Shown: positions 24,270 to 33,992, counted from the first letter of the stretch. The stretch is DNA of 64,000 nt from JAENVU01 sp046598395 (GCA_046598395.1 JBKJIQ010000040.1:151806-215805), one strand, 5' to 3'. Notes: a model not told the origin generated them from the letters alone. Numbers and translations are program-made.

Positions 24270-25391
24270 CTACGCCGAGTGCGCCAGGGCTGCGTTCGAT
24301 GCGTTCGCAGCCTCGGCCCGTTCGAACTCGTAGTGCTCCATCTTGAGCCGGAGGTCATGCGGGTTCGATGCCGTGGCCAGTGCATCGCGTCGCGAGACCG
24401 TTCCTGCGGCGAAGAGCGCCAACAGACTCTGGTCGAAGGTCTGCATGCCGTAGAACGCCCCATCGGCGATGATCTCTTCGATGTCGTGGGTCTGGCTGGC
24501 ATCGGAGATCTTGTCGAAGACCCGGCCGGTTCCCACCAGGATCTCCATCGCCGGAACCCGTCCTTCGGTGTCGTTGCGCTGGACCAATCGCTGCGACACG
24601 ATCCCCTTGAGCGCGCCGGCGATCGACATGCGCACCTGCTGCTGCTGGTAGGGCGGGAAGAAGTCGATGATGCGGTTGATGCTCTCCGTCGCGCCCATCG
24701 TGTGCAGGGTGGAAAACACCAGGTGACCGGTCTCCGCCGCCGACAACGCGGCCCATACCGTTTCGGGGTCGCGCATTTCGCCAATGAGAATCACATCGGG
24801 ATCCTGACGCAGCGCGCGTTTCAGGGCACCGAGAAAATCCGTGGTGTCGGAGCCGACCTCTCGCTGATTCACGATCGAGAGTTTGTCGGAGTGCAGCACT
24901 TCGATCGGGTCTTCGATCGTCACGATATGACGAGCCTGCGTCTCGTTGATGTGATCGATCATCGCGGCGAGCGTGGTGGTCTTCCCCGACCCGGTGGGAC
25001 CCGTGACGAGCACCAGTCCCCGCTTCTCGTCCGCGAGGCGCCGAACGACCGGGGGCAGTCCAAGCTCCTCCATCGGAGGGATCCCCGGGAGAATGTGGCG
25101 AAGGACGAGGGCGACCGAACCGCGTTGGCGAAAGACGTTGACTCGGAACCGTCCAACACCGGCGAGCGAATACGCGAAGTCGGCTTCATTCGTGGTGAGG
25201 AACTCTTCGGCACGCGCCTTGGGCATGATCGCGAACGCGACGCGCTCGGTGTCGGCGGCCTGCGTCAGATCGGCGGCCACGGTCACCAACTCGCCGTCGA
25301 GTCGAATGTGCGGCGGCGAACCCACCTTGATGTGAACGTCGGACGCGCCGCGGTCCACAGCCTCTCGAAGTACCTGATCCAGATCGAGCAA
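24270..25391 (-). CDS. pilT: PilT-family twitching/retraction ATPase
   Basis: 373 aa. The N-terminal PAS-like domain has GASDVHIKVGSPPHIRLDG. Walker A is GPTGSGKTT near residues 130-138; the Asp box is ITIEDPIEVLH; Walker B is DPDVILIGEMRDPET; the His box is TGHLVFSTLHTMGA. These ATPases power retraction of type IV pili. No other pilus genes are in view, so partners must be elsewhere. Confidence 0.93.
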   Translation of the reverse strand: MLDLDQVLREAVDRGASDVHIKVGSPPHIRLDGELVTVAADLTQAADTERVAFAIMPKARAEEFLTTNEADFAYSLAGVGRFRVNVFRQRGSVALVLRHILPGIPPMEELGLPPVVRRLADEKRGLVLVTGPTGSGKTTTLAAMIDHINETQARHIVTIEDPIEVLHSDKLSIVNQREVGSDTTDFLGALKRALRQDPDVILIGEMRDPETVWAALSAAETGHLVFSTLHTMGATESINRIIDFFPPYQQQQVRMSIAGALKGIVSQRLVQRNDTEGRVPAMEILVGTGRVFDKISDASQTHDIEEIIADGAFYGMQTFDQSLLALFAAGTVSRRDALATASNPHDLRLKMEHYEFERAEAANASNAALAHSA

Positions 25392-25480
25392 CGTCGTCGT
25401 CCTCCCACGGGGCGCGCCAATAAGCGCGTTCGCGGTGTATCGACCGAACCGGCCACGACCTGAAGTGCCCGTCTCTGGAG

Positions 25481-26524
25481 CTAGGCCAGCCGATCGCGCC
25501 AGAGCGCGGCGACCACGTCGATCACCCGATCCCCGGGACCGCCTACCGTGGACCCCTCATCGGGCAGTTCACGATCGGAGAGCAATTCTGGGGCTTCCCC
25601 CGCCAGCACCGGTATGGTGGCCCTGACCGAATCCCGGAGTCCGGAGACCGAGTAGCCGCCCTCGAGAAACGCGATGGTGCGGCCCGTGGGCACCGCTCGG
25701 ACGAGTCGACCGACGAGCGTTCGGTAGTCCCCTGCGGTCAACGCCAACCCGGTCAGCGGATCTTTGCGATGGGCGTCGAACCCCGCGGAGATCAGGAGCC
25801 AATCCGGTTGGAAGCGGTCCAGCAACGGTTCGACCACCTGGTCCATCCCCCGCAGGTACACATCGCCGGTGGCACCCGCGGGCAGCGGAATGTTGCACGT
25901 GGTCCCCACGCCTGCTCCCACGCCGACCTCGTCGTGGCGGCCGGTGCCCGGATAGAGCGGCCATTCGTGGAACGAGATGTACAAGACGAACGGATCGGCG
26001 TAGAAGATTTCTTGGGTGCCGTTCCCATGGTGCGCGTCGATGTCGACGATCGCGACCCGAGCGTTGCGGCTCCGCAACTCTGCGGCCACAATCGCCACGT
26101 TGTTCACCAGACAGAAGCCCATGGCCTGGGTGGCGCGGGCGTGATGGCCCGGCGGACGTATGGCAAGAAACGCGCCGGATCCCCGCGGTCCTTCCGTTCC
26201 CGGCGCCGCGAGCGCGTCGATCGCGGCGAGGCCCGCTCCGGCCGCTGCGAGCACCGCGGGCCACGAGCCCGGCGAGCCAGGGGTGTCGGCATCGAAATGT
26301 CCGCCCTGCGCGCACACCGCCTCGAGGTGATCGAGGTGCACACCGGGATGCACCCGCACGAGTTCTGCTCGGGTCGCTTGGCGGGGCGCGAGGAGCACGA
26401 GATCCGAACCCAGCCCGCTGGTAGCAATTCCGGCTGCGACCGCCTCCAGCCGGGCCGGGGCCTCGGGATGACCAGGACCGGTGTCATGCTCCGCGTAAAC
26501 CGGATCCGTGGCGAGCAGCAGCAC
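25481..26524 (-). CDS. Histone-deacetylase-family amidohydrolase (AcuC-like)
   Basis: 347 aa from GTG 26524. The zinc hydrolase motifs of the HDAC superfamily are present: GHPEAPARL, AIRPPGHHA, VNNVAIVAAEL, DIDAHHGNGTQ, YISFHEWPLYPGTG, SAGFDAHRKDPL and FLEGGYS. The His pair, Asp and Tyr/Gly positions look intact, so activity is expected. Bacterial members remove acetyl groups from lysines (AcuC) or acetylpolyamines. It diverges from a GNAT acetyltransferase gene 87 bases away. Confidence 0.9.
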   Translation of the reverse strand: MLLLATDPVYAEHDTGPGHPEAPARLEAVAAGIATSGLGSDLVLLAPRQATRAELVRVHPGVHLDHLEAVCAQGGHFDADTPGSPGSWPAVLAAAGAGLAAIDALAAPGTEGPRGSGAFLAIRPPGHHARATQAMGFCLVNNVAIVAAELRSRNARVAIVDIDAHHGNGTQEIFYADPFVLYISFHEWPLYPGTGRHDEVGVGAGVGTTCNIPLPAGATGDVYLRGMDQVVEPLLDRFQPDWLLISAGFDAHRKDPLTGLALTAGDYRTLVGRLVRAVPTGRTIAFLEGGYSVSGLRDSVRATIPVLAGEAPELLSDRELPDEGSTVGGPGDRVIDVVAALWRDRLA

Positions 26525-26611
26525 GCACCAACGGTAGTCCTGGCGCCGCGGTCCGAACCCGAGCACCGAACGAACCCGCTCGGCGATCTCGACGCGTACG
26601 CTTCCCGCTCG

Positions 26612-27304
26612 ATGCCCGAGGACACACTGCGCTGGCCCGGAGGCTGGGCTCGGCTCAGCTCGTGGCGGGGACGAGCCGATGTCGGCTACCTGTCGGTAGG
26701 CGCCGCGCATCCGCCCACCACCGACACCATCGAACGCTGCCTCCACGTGTTGCGCCGACACGGGTACGCATCGGTGGTGACCAACGCGCTCGGCCCCGCA
26801 GACACCCTCCCGTTCGTCGACTCGGGCTTCTCGGTGCATGAGCGTTTGCATCTCCTCACTCATGATCTCGAACATCTCCCCGGAGTCACCCACGAGTCGC
26901 GGCGGGGGCGCGCGAACGACCGCGCTCAGGTACTTGCGCTCGATGCTCGCGCGTTCCGACCGTTTTGGCAGTTGGACGCGGAGGCGATGACCAACGCGAT
27001 TGCAGCAACCCCGGCCACTCGGTTTCGCGTCGTCGACGACGAGGAAGGAATCTCGGCCTACGCGATCACCGGTCGCGCCGGACGCCAGGGATACCTCCAA
27101 CGGATCGGTGTCGACCCCGCGCAACAGGGACGCGGACTCGGTCGATCGATGGTCGCCGACGCGTTGCGCTGGTTGCGCCGCCATCGCTGTCGCGGTGCTG
27201 TCGTCAATACCCAGCTCGACAACGACGCCGCGCTCACGCTTTACCGAGCATGCGGGTTTCAAGAAATGCCGACTGGTCTCTGCGTGATGAGCCGGTCGTT
27301 GTGA
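26612..27304 (+). CDS. GNAT-family N-acetyltransferase
   Basis: 230 aa from ATG 26612. The acetyl-CoA-binding motif is clear: LQRIGVDPAQQGRGLGRSMVADALRWL near residues 160-187. It is followed by NTQLDNDAALTLYRACGFQ. The N-terminal 100 residues resemble a second, degenerate acyltransferase half. Substrate unknown. The stop overlaps the DUF6049 gene start (GTGA), so the genes are coupled. Confidence 0.85.
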   Translation: MPEDTLRWPGGWARLSSWRGRADVGYLSVGAAHPPTTDTIERCLHVLRRHGYASVVTNALGPADTLPFVDSGFSVHERLHLLTHDLEHLPGVTHESRRGRANDRAQVLALDARAFRPFWQLDAEAMTNAIAATPATRFRVVDDEEGISAYAITGRAGRQGYLQRIGVDPAQQGRGLGRSMVADALRWLRRHRCRGAVVNTQLDNDAALTLYRACGFQEMPTGLCVMSRSL

Positions 27305-29313
27305 CCCGCGCCCGCTCGACCGCAATCGGTGCGCTGTTACTTCTGGGCGCGGCGATCACCACCGCCGCCACCCCGGCGGCGAGCGCACCCACTCCGCCGG
27401 CCACCGGGTCGATCGTGCTGCGGGGACAACCCGCGTGGTCCAGCCCCGGAGACGATGTTCCGTTCCGGCTGGCGATTCGAGCGCCGCAGCCTGGGCTCGT
27501 GGTGCAAGTGGTGGTGCACTCCGCAGTTCTGAGCCGAATCGCGTTCGAGCGCACACTCACCGGTGATCGGCTCGGCTCCCAGGTTGCGTCGCGCTCGATA
27601 TCCATCGACGCCATGGCGGTGGTCGGGACCGATCGAGTCTTCACCCTCGGCCTCCAGGATCCCGCCGCGCCCCGCGATCAGACCCGGGTGGCGCTCGGAG
27701 CCACGGGCACCGGGGTCTTTCCGGTGGAGATCGACCTCCGGGATCCGGACTCGAACCGAGTACTCGATTCGTTTGTGACCGAACTCGTCGCGGTTCGGCG
27801 CCGCAGCCCCGGCGAAGTCCCCAACGAGCCCCTCCAAGTGGCTTGGGTTTGGCGCATCGCCGCGCCCCCGGCCACCACTCCGAGCGGGGCCACAGCCTCG
27901 GCGTTCACCGACGCCATCGAGCCCAACGGCAGGCTGGGCCGCATCGCGACCGGACTCGGACAAGTAGGCGACGTGCCCGTCACCTTGGTCCCGAATCCCG
28001 AAACCGTCGACGCGCTCCGCAGCGCCAGCCCTAACAGTCCGCGGGCCGCATCGGTGTTCGCCGCGCTGCGTACCGCGAGTTCCACCTCGCGGGTTTTGGC
28101 CAGTCCCTACACCACGATCGACGGCCCCGCCGTCCTGGCCGCGAACCTCGGCCCCGCGTTCGGGACCGCGATTGCACTGGGACGCGCCACCCTGGAAACC
28201 GGGCTGGCCTCGGCCGTCGATGCAACCATCTCCGCGACAGAACCACTCGACGCCGCCGCCCTGAGTCGACTGCGGAGCGACGGCGGAGCAACGCGGCTCG
28301 TTGTCGCGCCGGAGTCCCTGGCGGCCGCGGACTCCTTCGATCAGTTCACCCCGGCCCGGCCGTTCCGACTCGACACCGTTGCGGGTCCGTTCGACGCGAT
28401 CGAGGTCAACACCACGGTCAGCGACCTGCTCGTGGAACGTGGGCCAGCAGCCCTGCGCGCCCAACAACTTCTTGCGGGATTGTCCGTGATCGCGCTCGAG
28501 CAGCCGAACCGCACTCGGGGAGTCGTGGTCGATACCCCCCTGCTCTGGAACCCTGATACCCAACGAGTAGTCGCGGTACTGGCCGGGCTCCGCGGCCATC
28601 CGCTGCTCCGGGGCGCCGCGCTCGTCGACCTTTTTGACGCAATCCAGCCCGCCACGACCAATCGGTCTCCCTATGTACGAACCCTGGCGGCGGTGCCCAC
28701 CACCGGCACACCGGTCACCGACCGCGCCTACTCCAAGGGCCGGCGCGAGATCGATGCGCTCGCCGGAATGATCGGCGCCGAAGACCCCCTCGTCGTCAAG
28801 CTGCGCCACCAACTCGACCTCACGCTGGCCAGCCGGGTACCCGGCACCGGTCCGTCCGTTTCCAAAGCCCGCCTTCAGACCATCGACGCCTCCGTCGCCG
28901 CGGTGACCGGCGGGATTCAGCCGCTCGCGAATCGCACCGTCACGCTCACGTCCCGAAGAGCGTCGGTACCGCTCAGCATCACGAACGCCACGGATCGCAC
29001 GATGACCGTCAAAGTCACGCTCGCGAGTCAGAAGCTCGAGTTCCCGAATGGCGCGAGCCAGCAGATCCGCCTCAGACCAGGGAACAAAACCACCAACTTC
29101 GAGGTCGCCGCACGCGCGTCGGGAACGTTTCCGGTCCTCGTTACCCTGAGTTCACCCGACGACGGCCTCCGACTCCAAACCGCTCGCTACACACTGCGCT
29201 CCTCCGCCGTGAGTGGGGTCGGCCTCGTGCTGACGGTCGGTGCGGGGCTGTTTCTCGCGGCGTGGTGGCTCACGCACTGGCGTCGTAGCCGTCGAGCCCC
29301 CATCAACCCGTGA
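27301..29313 (+). CDS. DUF6049 family envelope protein
   Basis: 670 aa from GTG 27301. A signal peptide is present (RARSTAIGALLLLGAAITTAA, cleavage near ASA). There is a long extracytoplasmic body, then one membrane helix at the C-terminus (GVGLVLTVGAGLFLAAWWL) and a basic tail (HWRRSRRAP). The place directly before murJ is that of mycobacterial Rv3909, and the architecture agrees. No enzymatic motif was seen. A role with the lipid II flippase is inferred from gene order only. Confidence 0.8.
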   Translation: MTRARSTAIGALLLLGAAITTAATPAASAPTPPATGSIVLRGQPAWSSPGDDVPFRLAIRAPQPGLVVQVVVHSAVLSRIAFERTLTGDRLGSQVASRSISIDAMAVVGTDRVFTLGLQDPAAPRDQTRVALGATGTGVFPVEIDLRDPDSNRVLDSFVTELVAVRRRSPGEVPNEPLQVAWVWRIAAPPATTPSGATASAFTDAIEPNGRLGRIATGLGQVGDVPVTLVPNPETVDALRSASPNSPRAASVFAALRTASSTSRVLASPYTTIDGPAVLAANLGPAFGTAIALGRATLETGLASAVDATISATEPLDAAALSRLRSDGGATRLVVAPESLAAADSFDQFTPARPFRLDTVAGPFDAIEVNTTVSDLLVERGPAALRAQQLLAGLSVIALEQPNRTRGVVVDTPLLWNPDTQRVVAVLAGLRGHPLLRGAALVDLFDAIQPATTNRSPYVRTLAAVPTTGTPVTDRAYSKGRREIDALAGMIGAEDPLVVKLRHQLDLTLASRVPGTGPSVSKARLQTIDASVAAVTGGIQPLANRTVTLTSRRASVPLSITNATDRTMTVKVTLASQKLEFPNGASQQIRLRPGNKTTNFEVAARASGTFPVLVTLSSPDDGLRLQTARYTLRSSAVSGVGLVLTVGAGLFLAAWWLTHWRRSRRAPINP

Positions 29314-30908
29314 ACACACCAAATCCCCAGCGCCGTCTGGCGCGTGCCAGCGCGCTCATCGGAATCGGAACCCTCGCGTCTCGAGTCACGGGTTTCGTTC
29401 GCGTGGCAGCACTCGCCGCCCTCGCGTTCGGACCCCTCACCGACGTCTACAACATCGCGAACTCCACCCCGAACATCATCTATGAGCTCTTGCTCGGAGG
29501 CATTCTCACCGCCACCCTCGTGCCCCTCTTCGTGGAGTCACACGAGACCGGCGATGATCAGGCGACCGACGCGATCAATACCGTGGCGATCGCGGTTCTC
29601 CTCATCGGGACTGTCGCCGGAGTACTCGCGGCTCCGTGGATTGTCCGCGCTTACGGCACCGATGCCGCTCACCCCATGCGGGTCGTGCTCGCCACGGATC
29701 TGTTGCGTTGGTTCATGCCCCAGATGTTTTTCTACGGCATCACTGCGCTCGCCACGGCCATGCTCAACGCGCGCCGCCGGTTCGCGGCGGCCGCGTTCGC
29801 GCCGGTCCTCAACAACGTGGTGGTCATCACGATGTTGTTCGCCGTCGGTCGGGTCGTGTCAGCTCCGCCCACGGTCCGATCAGTGCTCGACGACCCGGTC
29901 CTCGTCCTGCTCCTCGGATTGGGCACCACCGCGGGCGTCATCGCGATGACGCTCGTCCTCTTGCCGGCCGTACGCCGCGCCGGGGCTACGTTTCGATGGC
30001 ATTGGGCGCCGCGCCACCCGGCAGTACGAAAGCTTGCCCGGCTCTCCGGCTGGACTATGGGCTATGTCGCCGCCAACCAGATCGCGTTCTTCGTGGTGCT
30101 CGTTCTGGCGTATCAGCGCCGGGCCGACGTCTCGGTCTATCTCGCCGCGTTCACATTTTTTCAGCTGCCCCACGGCCTCTTGGCCGTCTCGATCATCACC
30201 GCGCTCGGACCCGAGATCGCCAGCCGCCACCAGGCGGACGACATCCCTGGTCTCCGAAACCATTTCACCGCGGGTCTTCGAATCCTGGTGATCATGATGA
30301 TTCCGGCCGCTGTGGGTCTTGCGGTGATGGCTCGGCCTCTCATTGGTGCGCTGTTGGACCACGGAGATTTCCGCGCGTCCGCGATCACCCCAACTGCCGA
30401 CACCGTCCGAGCGTTCGCGGCCGGGCTGGTGGCGTTCTCGGTGTACCTGTACGTGGTGCGCACGTTCTCGTCGATGCAGGACACTCGAACCCCGTTCTGG
30501 GTGAACGTCGCCGAGAACGGTGTGAACATCGCAACTGCATTCGCGCTCTACGAGTGGCGCGGCGTCGAAGGGCTGGCGTGGTCATGGTCCCTCGCGTACA
30601 CCGTCGGCGCGATCGTCGCACTCATCGCGCTGCGCCGGCGACTCGATCGCCTCGACGGCCGAACTCTCGTGCGCACCGGTCTCAAGGTCCTCGCGGCCGT
30701 CGTCCCTGCGGGGATTGCCGGTGTCTGGCTCACCGATGTGATCGGTGCCACGACCCCTGGTCAATCGATCGTCGCGTTGGTAGTCGTAGGCCCGATCTTC
30801 TGCGCCATCTTTGTCGGCGTACTGCAGCTCCTCGGCGTCGCACTGATTCGCATGATTCGCGGCATTCTTCGACGTGACGGGCGCGACCTGAGCGTGCTCG
30901 ATGCGTAA
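29310..30908 (+). CDS. murJ: Lipid II flippase MurJ (MviN)
   Basis: 532 aa of mostly hydrophobic segments (about 14). The family start GIGTLASRVTGFVRVAALAA and the Asn/Thr-Pro-Asn helix IANSTPNIIYELLLGGILTATLVPLF are present. MurJ moves lipid II across the membrane for peptidoglycan synthesis. The protein ends shortly after the last helix (GRDLSVLDA). In mycobacteria the same gene carries a pseudokinase and extracellular domain after this point; here those are encoded separately (31889-33418). GTGA overlap with the DUF6049 gene. Confidence 0.95.
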   Translation: MNTPNPQRRLARASALIGIGTLASRVTGFVRVAALAALAFGPLTDVYNIANSTPNIIYELLLGGILTATLVPLFVESHETGDDQATDAINTVAIAVLLIGTVAGVLAAPWIVRAYGTDAAHPMRVVLATDLLRWFMPQMFFYGITALATAMLNARRRFAAAAFAPVLNNVVVITMLFAVGRVVSAPPTVRSVLDDPVLVLLLGLGTTAGVIAMTLVLLPAVRRAGATFRWHWAPRHPAVRKLARLSGWTMGYVAANQIAFFVVLVLAYQRRADVSVYLAAFTFFQLPHGLLAVSIITALGPEIASRHQADDIPGLRNHFTAGLRILVIMMIPAAVGLAVMARPLIGALLDHGDFRASAITPTADTVRAFAAGLVAFSVYLYVVRTFSSMQDTRTPFWVNVAENGVNIATAFALYEWRGVEGLAWSWSLAYTVGAIVALIALRRRLDRLDGRTLVRTGLKVLAAVVPAGIAGVWLTDVIGATTPGQSIVALVVVGPIFCAIFVGVLQLLGVALIRMIRGILRRDGRDLSVLDA

Positions 30909-30923
30909 CCATTCACCAACTGC

Positions 30924-30941
30924 GGTGGTCAGACGGCCACC
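30924..30941 (+). terminator. Small hairpin after murJ
   Basis: GGTGGTC pairs with GGCCACC around an AGAC loop, 16 bases after the murJ stop. One pair is G-T. Short stem and no T-run, so weak. Confidence 0.35.
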
Positions 30942-31000
30942 ATTGCAGTATCCCATGACCGATCCAATGTGGTTTCCCCGCCAATGTCCCAGGAGGTCCC

Positions 31001-31840
31001 GTGGTCGTTCGAATCGTCACTGACAGCGCGTGTGACCTTCCTCAAGCGCGAGCGGATGAGCTCGGCATCGAGGTCGTGCCCCTCACCATCCGATTCGGTG
31101 ACGACGAGTACGTCGACCGGGTCGAACTCTCGAACGAAGAGTTCTGGCGCAAAGTCGCGACCTCCCCGGTGTTGCCTGAGACCGCGGCACCATCTCCGGG
31201 CGCGTTCGAGGAACGGTTCCGCGCGCTTGCCGCAGCCGGCGCGGACGGCATCCTCTGCATCAACCTCTCGTCTCGGCTCTCGGGCACTATGCAATCTGCG
31301 CAGGTGGCCGCGAAGGCAATGGACGGCGTCCTCCCCGTCCGGGTAATCGACTCACTTTCGGTGTCCATGGGCGTCGGTACGCAATGCACCGCCGCCGCCC
31401 GGATGGCAGCCGACGGCCTCGACCTCGACACCATCACCGCCGCAATCGAGGACCAAGCCGCGCATACCCGTATCTTCGGTGCCCTCGACACCCTCGAACA
31501 CCTCCGGCGGGGCGGGCGGGTCGGCGGCGCGCAAGCAATGCTCGGCAGCGTTCTTTCCATCAAGCCGGTCATCGAAGTACGAGATGGAATCGTGGCCGAA
31601 GCCGGCAAGGTCCGCACCCGGAGCAAGAGCATCCAAGTGCTGGTCGACAAGCTCGCCGCGGCCAAGCAACCCGAGGGAGTGTTTGCGTTTCACGCCCAGG
31701 CTCCTGATATCGAGGAACTCTTGGAACGCATCAGCGCGATCGTGCCCCGCGGCGAGATCCAGCTCGGTGAGGTGGGCCCGGTGATCGGGACCCACGGCGG
31801 GCCGCGCACCATTGGCGTTGGTTGGGTCGAACGCGGCTGA
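31001..31840 (+). CDS. DegV family fatty-acid-binding protein
   Basis: 279 aa from GTG 31001, with AGGAGGT upstream. DegV hallmarks are VTDSACDLPQ at the N-terminus, SPGAFEERFRAL, CINLSSRLSGTMQSA and LEHLRRGGRVGGAQA. In Firmicutes the family (FakB) holds fatty acids for phosphorylation by FakA; no FakA gene is seen here. Cytosolic. Confidence 0.92.
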   Translation: MVVRIVTDSACDLPQARADELGIEVVPLTIRFGDDEYVDRVELSNEEFWRKVATSPVLPETAAPSPGAFEERFRALAAAGADGILCINLSSRLSGTMQSAQVAAKAMDGVLPVRVIDSLSVSMGVGTQCTAAARMAADGLDLDTITAAIEDQAAHTRIFGALDTLEHLRRGGRVGGAQAMLGSVLSIKPVIEVRDGIVAEAGKVRTRSKSIQVLVDKLAAAKQPEGVFAFHAQAPDIEELLERISAIVPRGEIQLGEVGPVIGTHGGPRTIGVGWVERG

Positions 31841-31888
31841 GTGCCGAAGCGCCGCCGATCTGGGTTACCCGACGGGTAGCGTCCTGCC

Positions 31889-33418
31889 GTGGGTCAACCG
31901 CTGGCGCCCGGGCGCGTTCTCGGTGGCCGGTACCGCCTCGATGCCCAGATTGCCCGAGGCGGGATGGCCACGGTTTGGAAAGGTGAAGACCCGCTCCTTG
32001 CGCGCGCGGTTGCGGTCAAGACCCTCGATCCCGTCCTGGCCCAGGACGAGGACACCCGGACCCGGTTCCGCCGCGAGGCGGTTGCGGCCGCGGCCGTTGC
32101 CCATCCGAACATCGTGGCCACCTACGACACCGGCGAAGACGACGGCACTGCATACATCGTCATGGAACTGGTGGAGGGTGCAACGCTGCGCCAAGCCATC
32201 GATCTCCATGGCGCGCTCCCACCGGCCCGAGCCGCCGATATTGCCGCTCAGGTCGCCGACGCGCTCGCGGCCGCGCACGCTCGCGGCCTCGTGCATCGCG
32301 ACGTGAAACCCAGCAACGTGCTCGTCCAGCTCGATGGGCGGGTCAAGGTCACCGACTTCGGCATCGCCAAGGCGGCAGATCACGCAGCAGACGAACTCAC
32401 CCGCAGCGGCAGCGTGATGGGAACCGCGCGTTACTCGGCGCCCGAACAACTCGAAGGCCACCCGGTCGACGAACGTGCCGACGTGTATTCGCTGGGGCTC
32501 GTCCTGTACGAGATGCTGTGCGGCCACGCTCCTTTCGGCGCCGGTACCGCGGTCGCGACCGCGGTGGCGCGCCTCACCGCGCCGGCACCGCGCATCGGCG
32601 ACGTACGCCCTGACCTCGCGGCGGGTCTCGCGCACGTCGTGGATCGCGCGCTCACGCGTGAGGTATCCGGTCGCTGGCCGAACGCGGCCGCCATGCGCGA
32701 CGCGCTCGCTCCATTTCGTATCGCGGCGCCCGATCGCACCGCGGATGCCACCATGCCGGTGGCGATCCCGACCCGCGCGCGCGCGGCATCGAGCAGCGCC
32801 ACGTCCGCACCGGTGTCGCCGATCATCACCGACGACGGCATGGGTATCGGCGGACGTCTCCTCGTGTGGTTCCTTGCCTTGGCATTGGGGGTCGGCGGTG
32901 GGTACGCCGGTTTCGCCATCGCAACCGACAAGAAGAAGTCGGCGACACCTGCCGTTCGTTCGCGCAACACCGCGCTCCCGCTCGTGGGCGTGACCGCCTT
33001 TGACCCGGAAGGGACGGACGGCGAAAACGATGCTGACGTCGGGCTCATCATCGATGGCAGCACCACCACCGCCTGGTCCACCGAGAGCTATCAGAACGCC
33101 ACCACCGCACCGAAGCGCGGCGTCGGGTTCGTGCTCGACCTCGGGCGCGACTCGGCAGTCACCACCGTCGATCTCGATGCCGTCCATCCTGGTTGGAACA
33201 CTCAGATCTTCGTATCGAGCACATCGCCGACCGACCTCGACGGTTGGGGTACCCAACGGGCCGAAGGCATCGATCTCACCACCCACGCGGCAATCGAACT
33301 CTCCACCGGACCCCCGGGGCGTTACGTGCTGGTGTGGCTCACCAAGCTGCCGCTCGAGGACGACGGCTTCTATCGGGTGCAGATCTCCAACGTCACCGTG
33401 CATGGCACACCCGCCTGA
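31889..33418 (+). CDS. Membrane Ser/Thr protein kinase with extracellular discoidin-like domain
   Basis: 509 aa from GTG 31889. The kinase domain covers residues 14-275, with catalytic residues intact: VAVK (Lys44), HRDVKPSN (Asp138) and DFG (Asp156). A membrane helix lies near 315-340 (LLVWFLALALGVGGGYAGFAIA). The outer domain of about 150 residues has an F5/8-type-C look (DGSTTTAWST, then GVGFVLDLG). There are no PASTA repeats. The position after murJ and the domain order match the C-terminal part of mycobacterial MviN, but there the kinase is catalytically dead. It overlaps the sigma gene by 17 bases. Regulation of MurJ or of the sigma factor is inference. Confidence 0.92.
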   Translation: MGQPLAPGRVLGGRYRLDAQIARGGMATVWKGEDPLLARAVAVKTLDPVLAQDEDTRTRFRREAVAAAAVAHPNIVATYDTGEDDGTAYIVMELVEGATLRQAIDLHGALPPARAADIAAQVADALAAAHARGLVHRDVKPSNVLVQLDGRVKVTDFGIAKAADHAADELTRSGSVMGTARYSAPEQLEGHPVDERADVYSLGLVLYEMLCGHAPFGAGTAVATAVARLTAPAPRIGDVRPDLAAGLAHVVDRALTREVSGRWPNAAAMRDALAPFRIAAPDRTADATMPVAIPTRARAASSSATSAPVSPIITDDGMGIGGRLLVWFLALALGVGGGYAGFAIATDKKKSATPAVRSRNTALPLVGVTAFDPEGTDGENDADVGLIIDGSTTTAWSTESYQNATTAPKRGVGFVLDLGRDSAVTTVDLDAVHPGWNTQIFVSSTSPTDLDGWGTQRAEGIDLTTHAAIELSTGPPGRYVLVWLTKLPLEDDGFYRVQISNVTVHGTPA

Positions 33419-33992
33419 CCCGCGCGACGACGCGGCACTCGCACGGGCGGCCTCCCACGGCGACCGCGCCGCACTCGACGCATTGCTCGCGCGGCACCTC
33501 GATCGCATTCACGCGGTGTGTCGGCGAATCTGCGGTCCGAACGACGCGCTCGACGCGACCCAAGAAGCCCTGATCAAGATCGCTCGCTCCATCAGCGGCT
33601 TCGACGGTCGCGCCGCGGTCACCACCTGGATGCATCGGATCGCGACGAACGCGGCGCTTGATGAACTTCGCCGGCGGAAGCGCCGCCCTGACCCCATCGA
33701 CACCGACGACGTGATGCCCGCTCGGGTCCTGACCGCGGGGCGCGACAGTGATCCGGAACGAGTCGGCGATCGGCTCGATCTGGAAGCCGCGCTGGCGCGG
33801 ATCCCCGAGGATTTTCGGGTGGCTGTGGTACTGCGCGACGTCGCCGATATGGATTACGCCGAGATTGCGGCGTCGTTATCGATCCCGATCGGCACCGTTC
33901 GATCGCGTATTGCTCGGGGACGCGCGGCACTCGCCACCGAACTCGGGAACCACAACCCCGCCGCCAACGTCCAAGGCCTCGACCATGTCTGA
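33402..33992 (+). CDS. ECF sigma factor, SigM-like
   Basis: 196 aa from ATG 33402. Region 2 is read in LLARHLDRIHAVCRRI...DALDATQEALIKIARS and FDGRAAVTTWMHRIATNAALDELRRRKRR. Region 4 is AALARIPEDFRVAVVLRDVADMDYAEIAASLSIPIGTVRSRIARGRAAL. The position between the MurJ/kinase genes and trxB is that of mycobacterial sigM. It overlaps both the kinase gene and the downstream membrane gene (8 bases), so the three are translationally coupled. Confidence 0.9.
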   Translation: MAHPPDPRDDAALARAASHGDRAALDALLARHLDRIHAVCRRICGPNDALDATQEALIKIARSISGFDGRAAVTTWMHRIATNAALDELRRRKRRPDPIDTDDVMPARVLTAGRDSDPERVGDRLDLEAALARIPEDFRVAVVLRDVADMDYAEIAASLSIPIGTVRSRIARGRAALATELGNHNPAANVQGLDHV

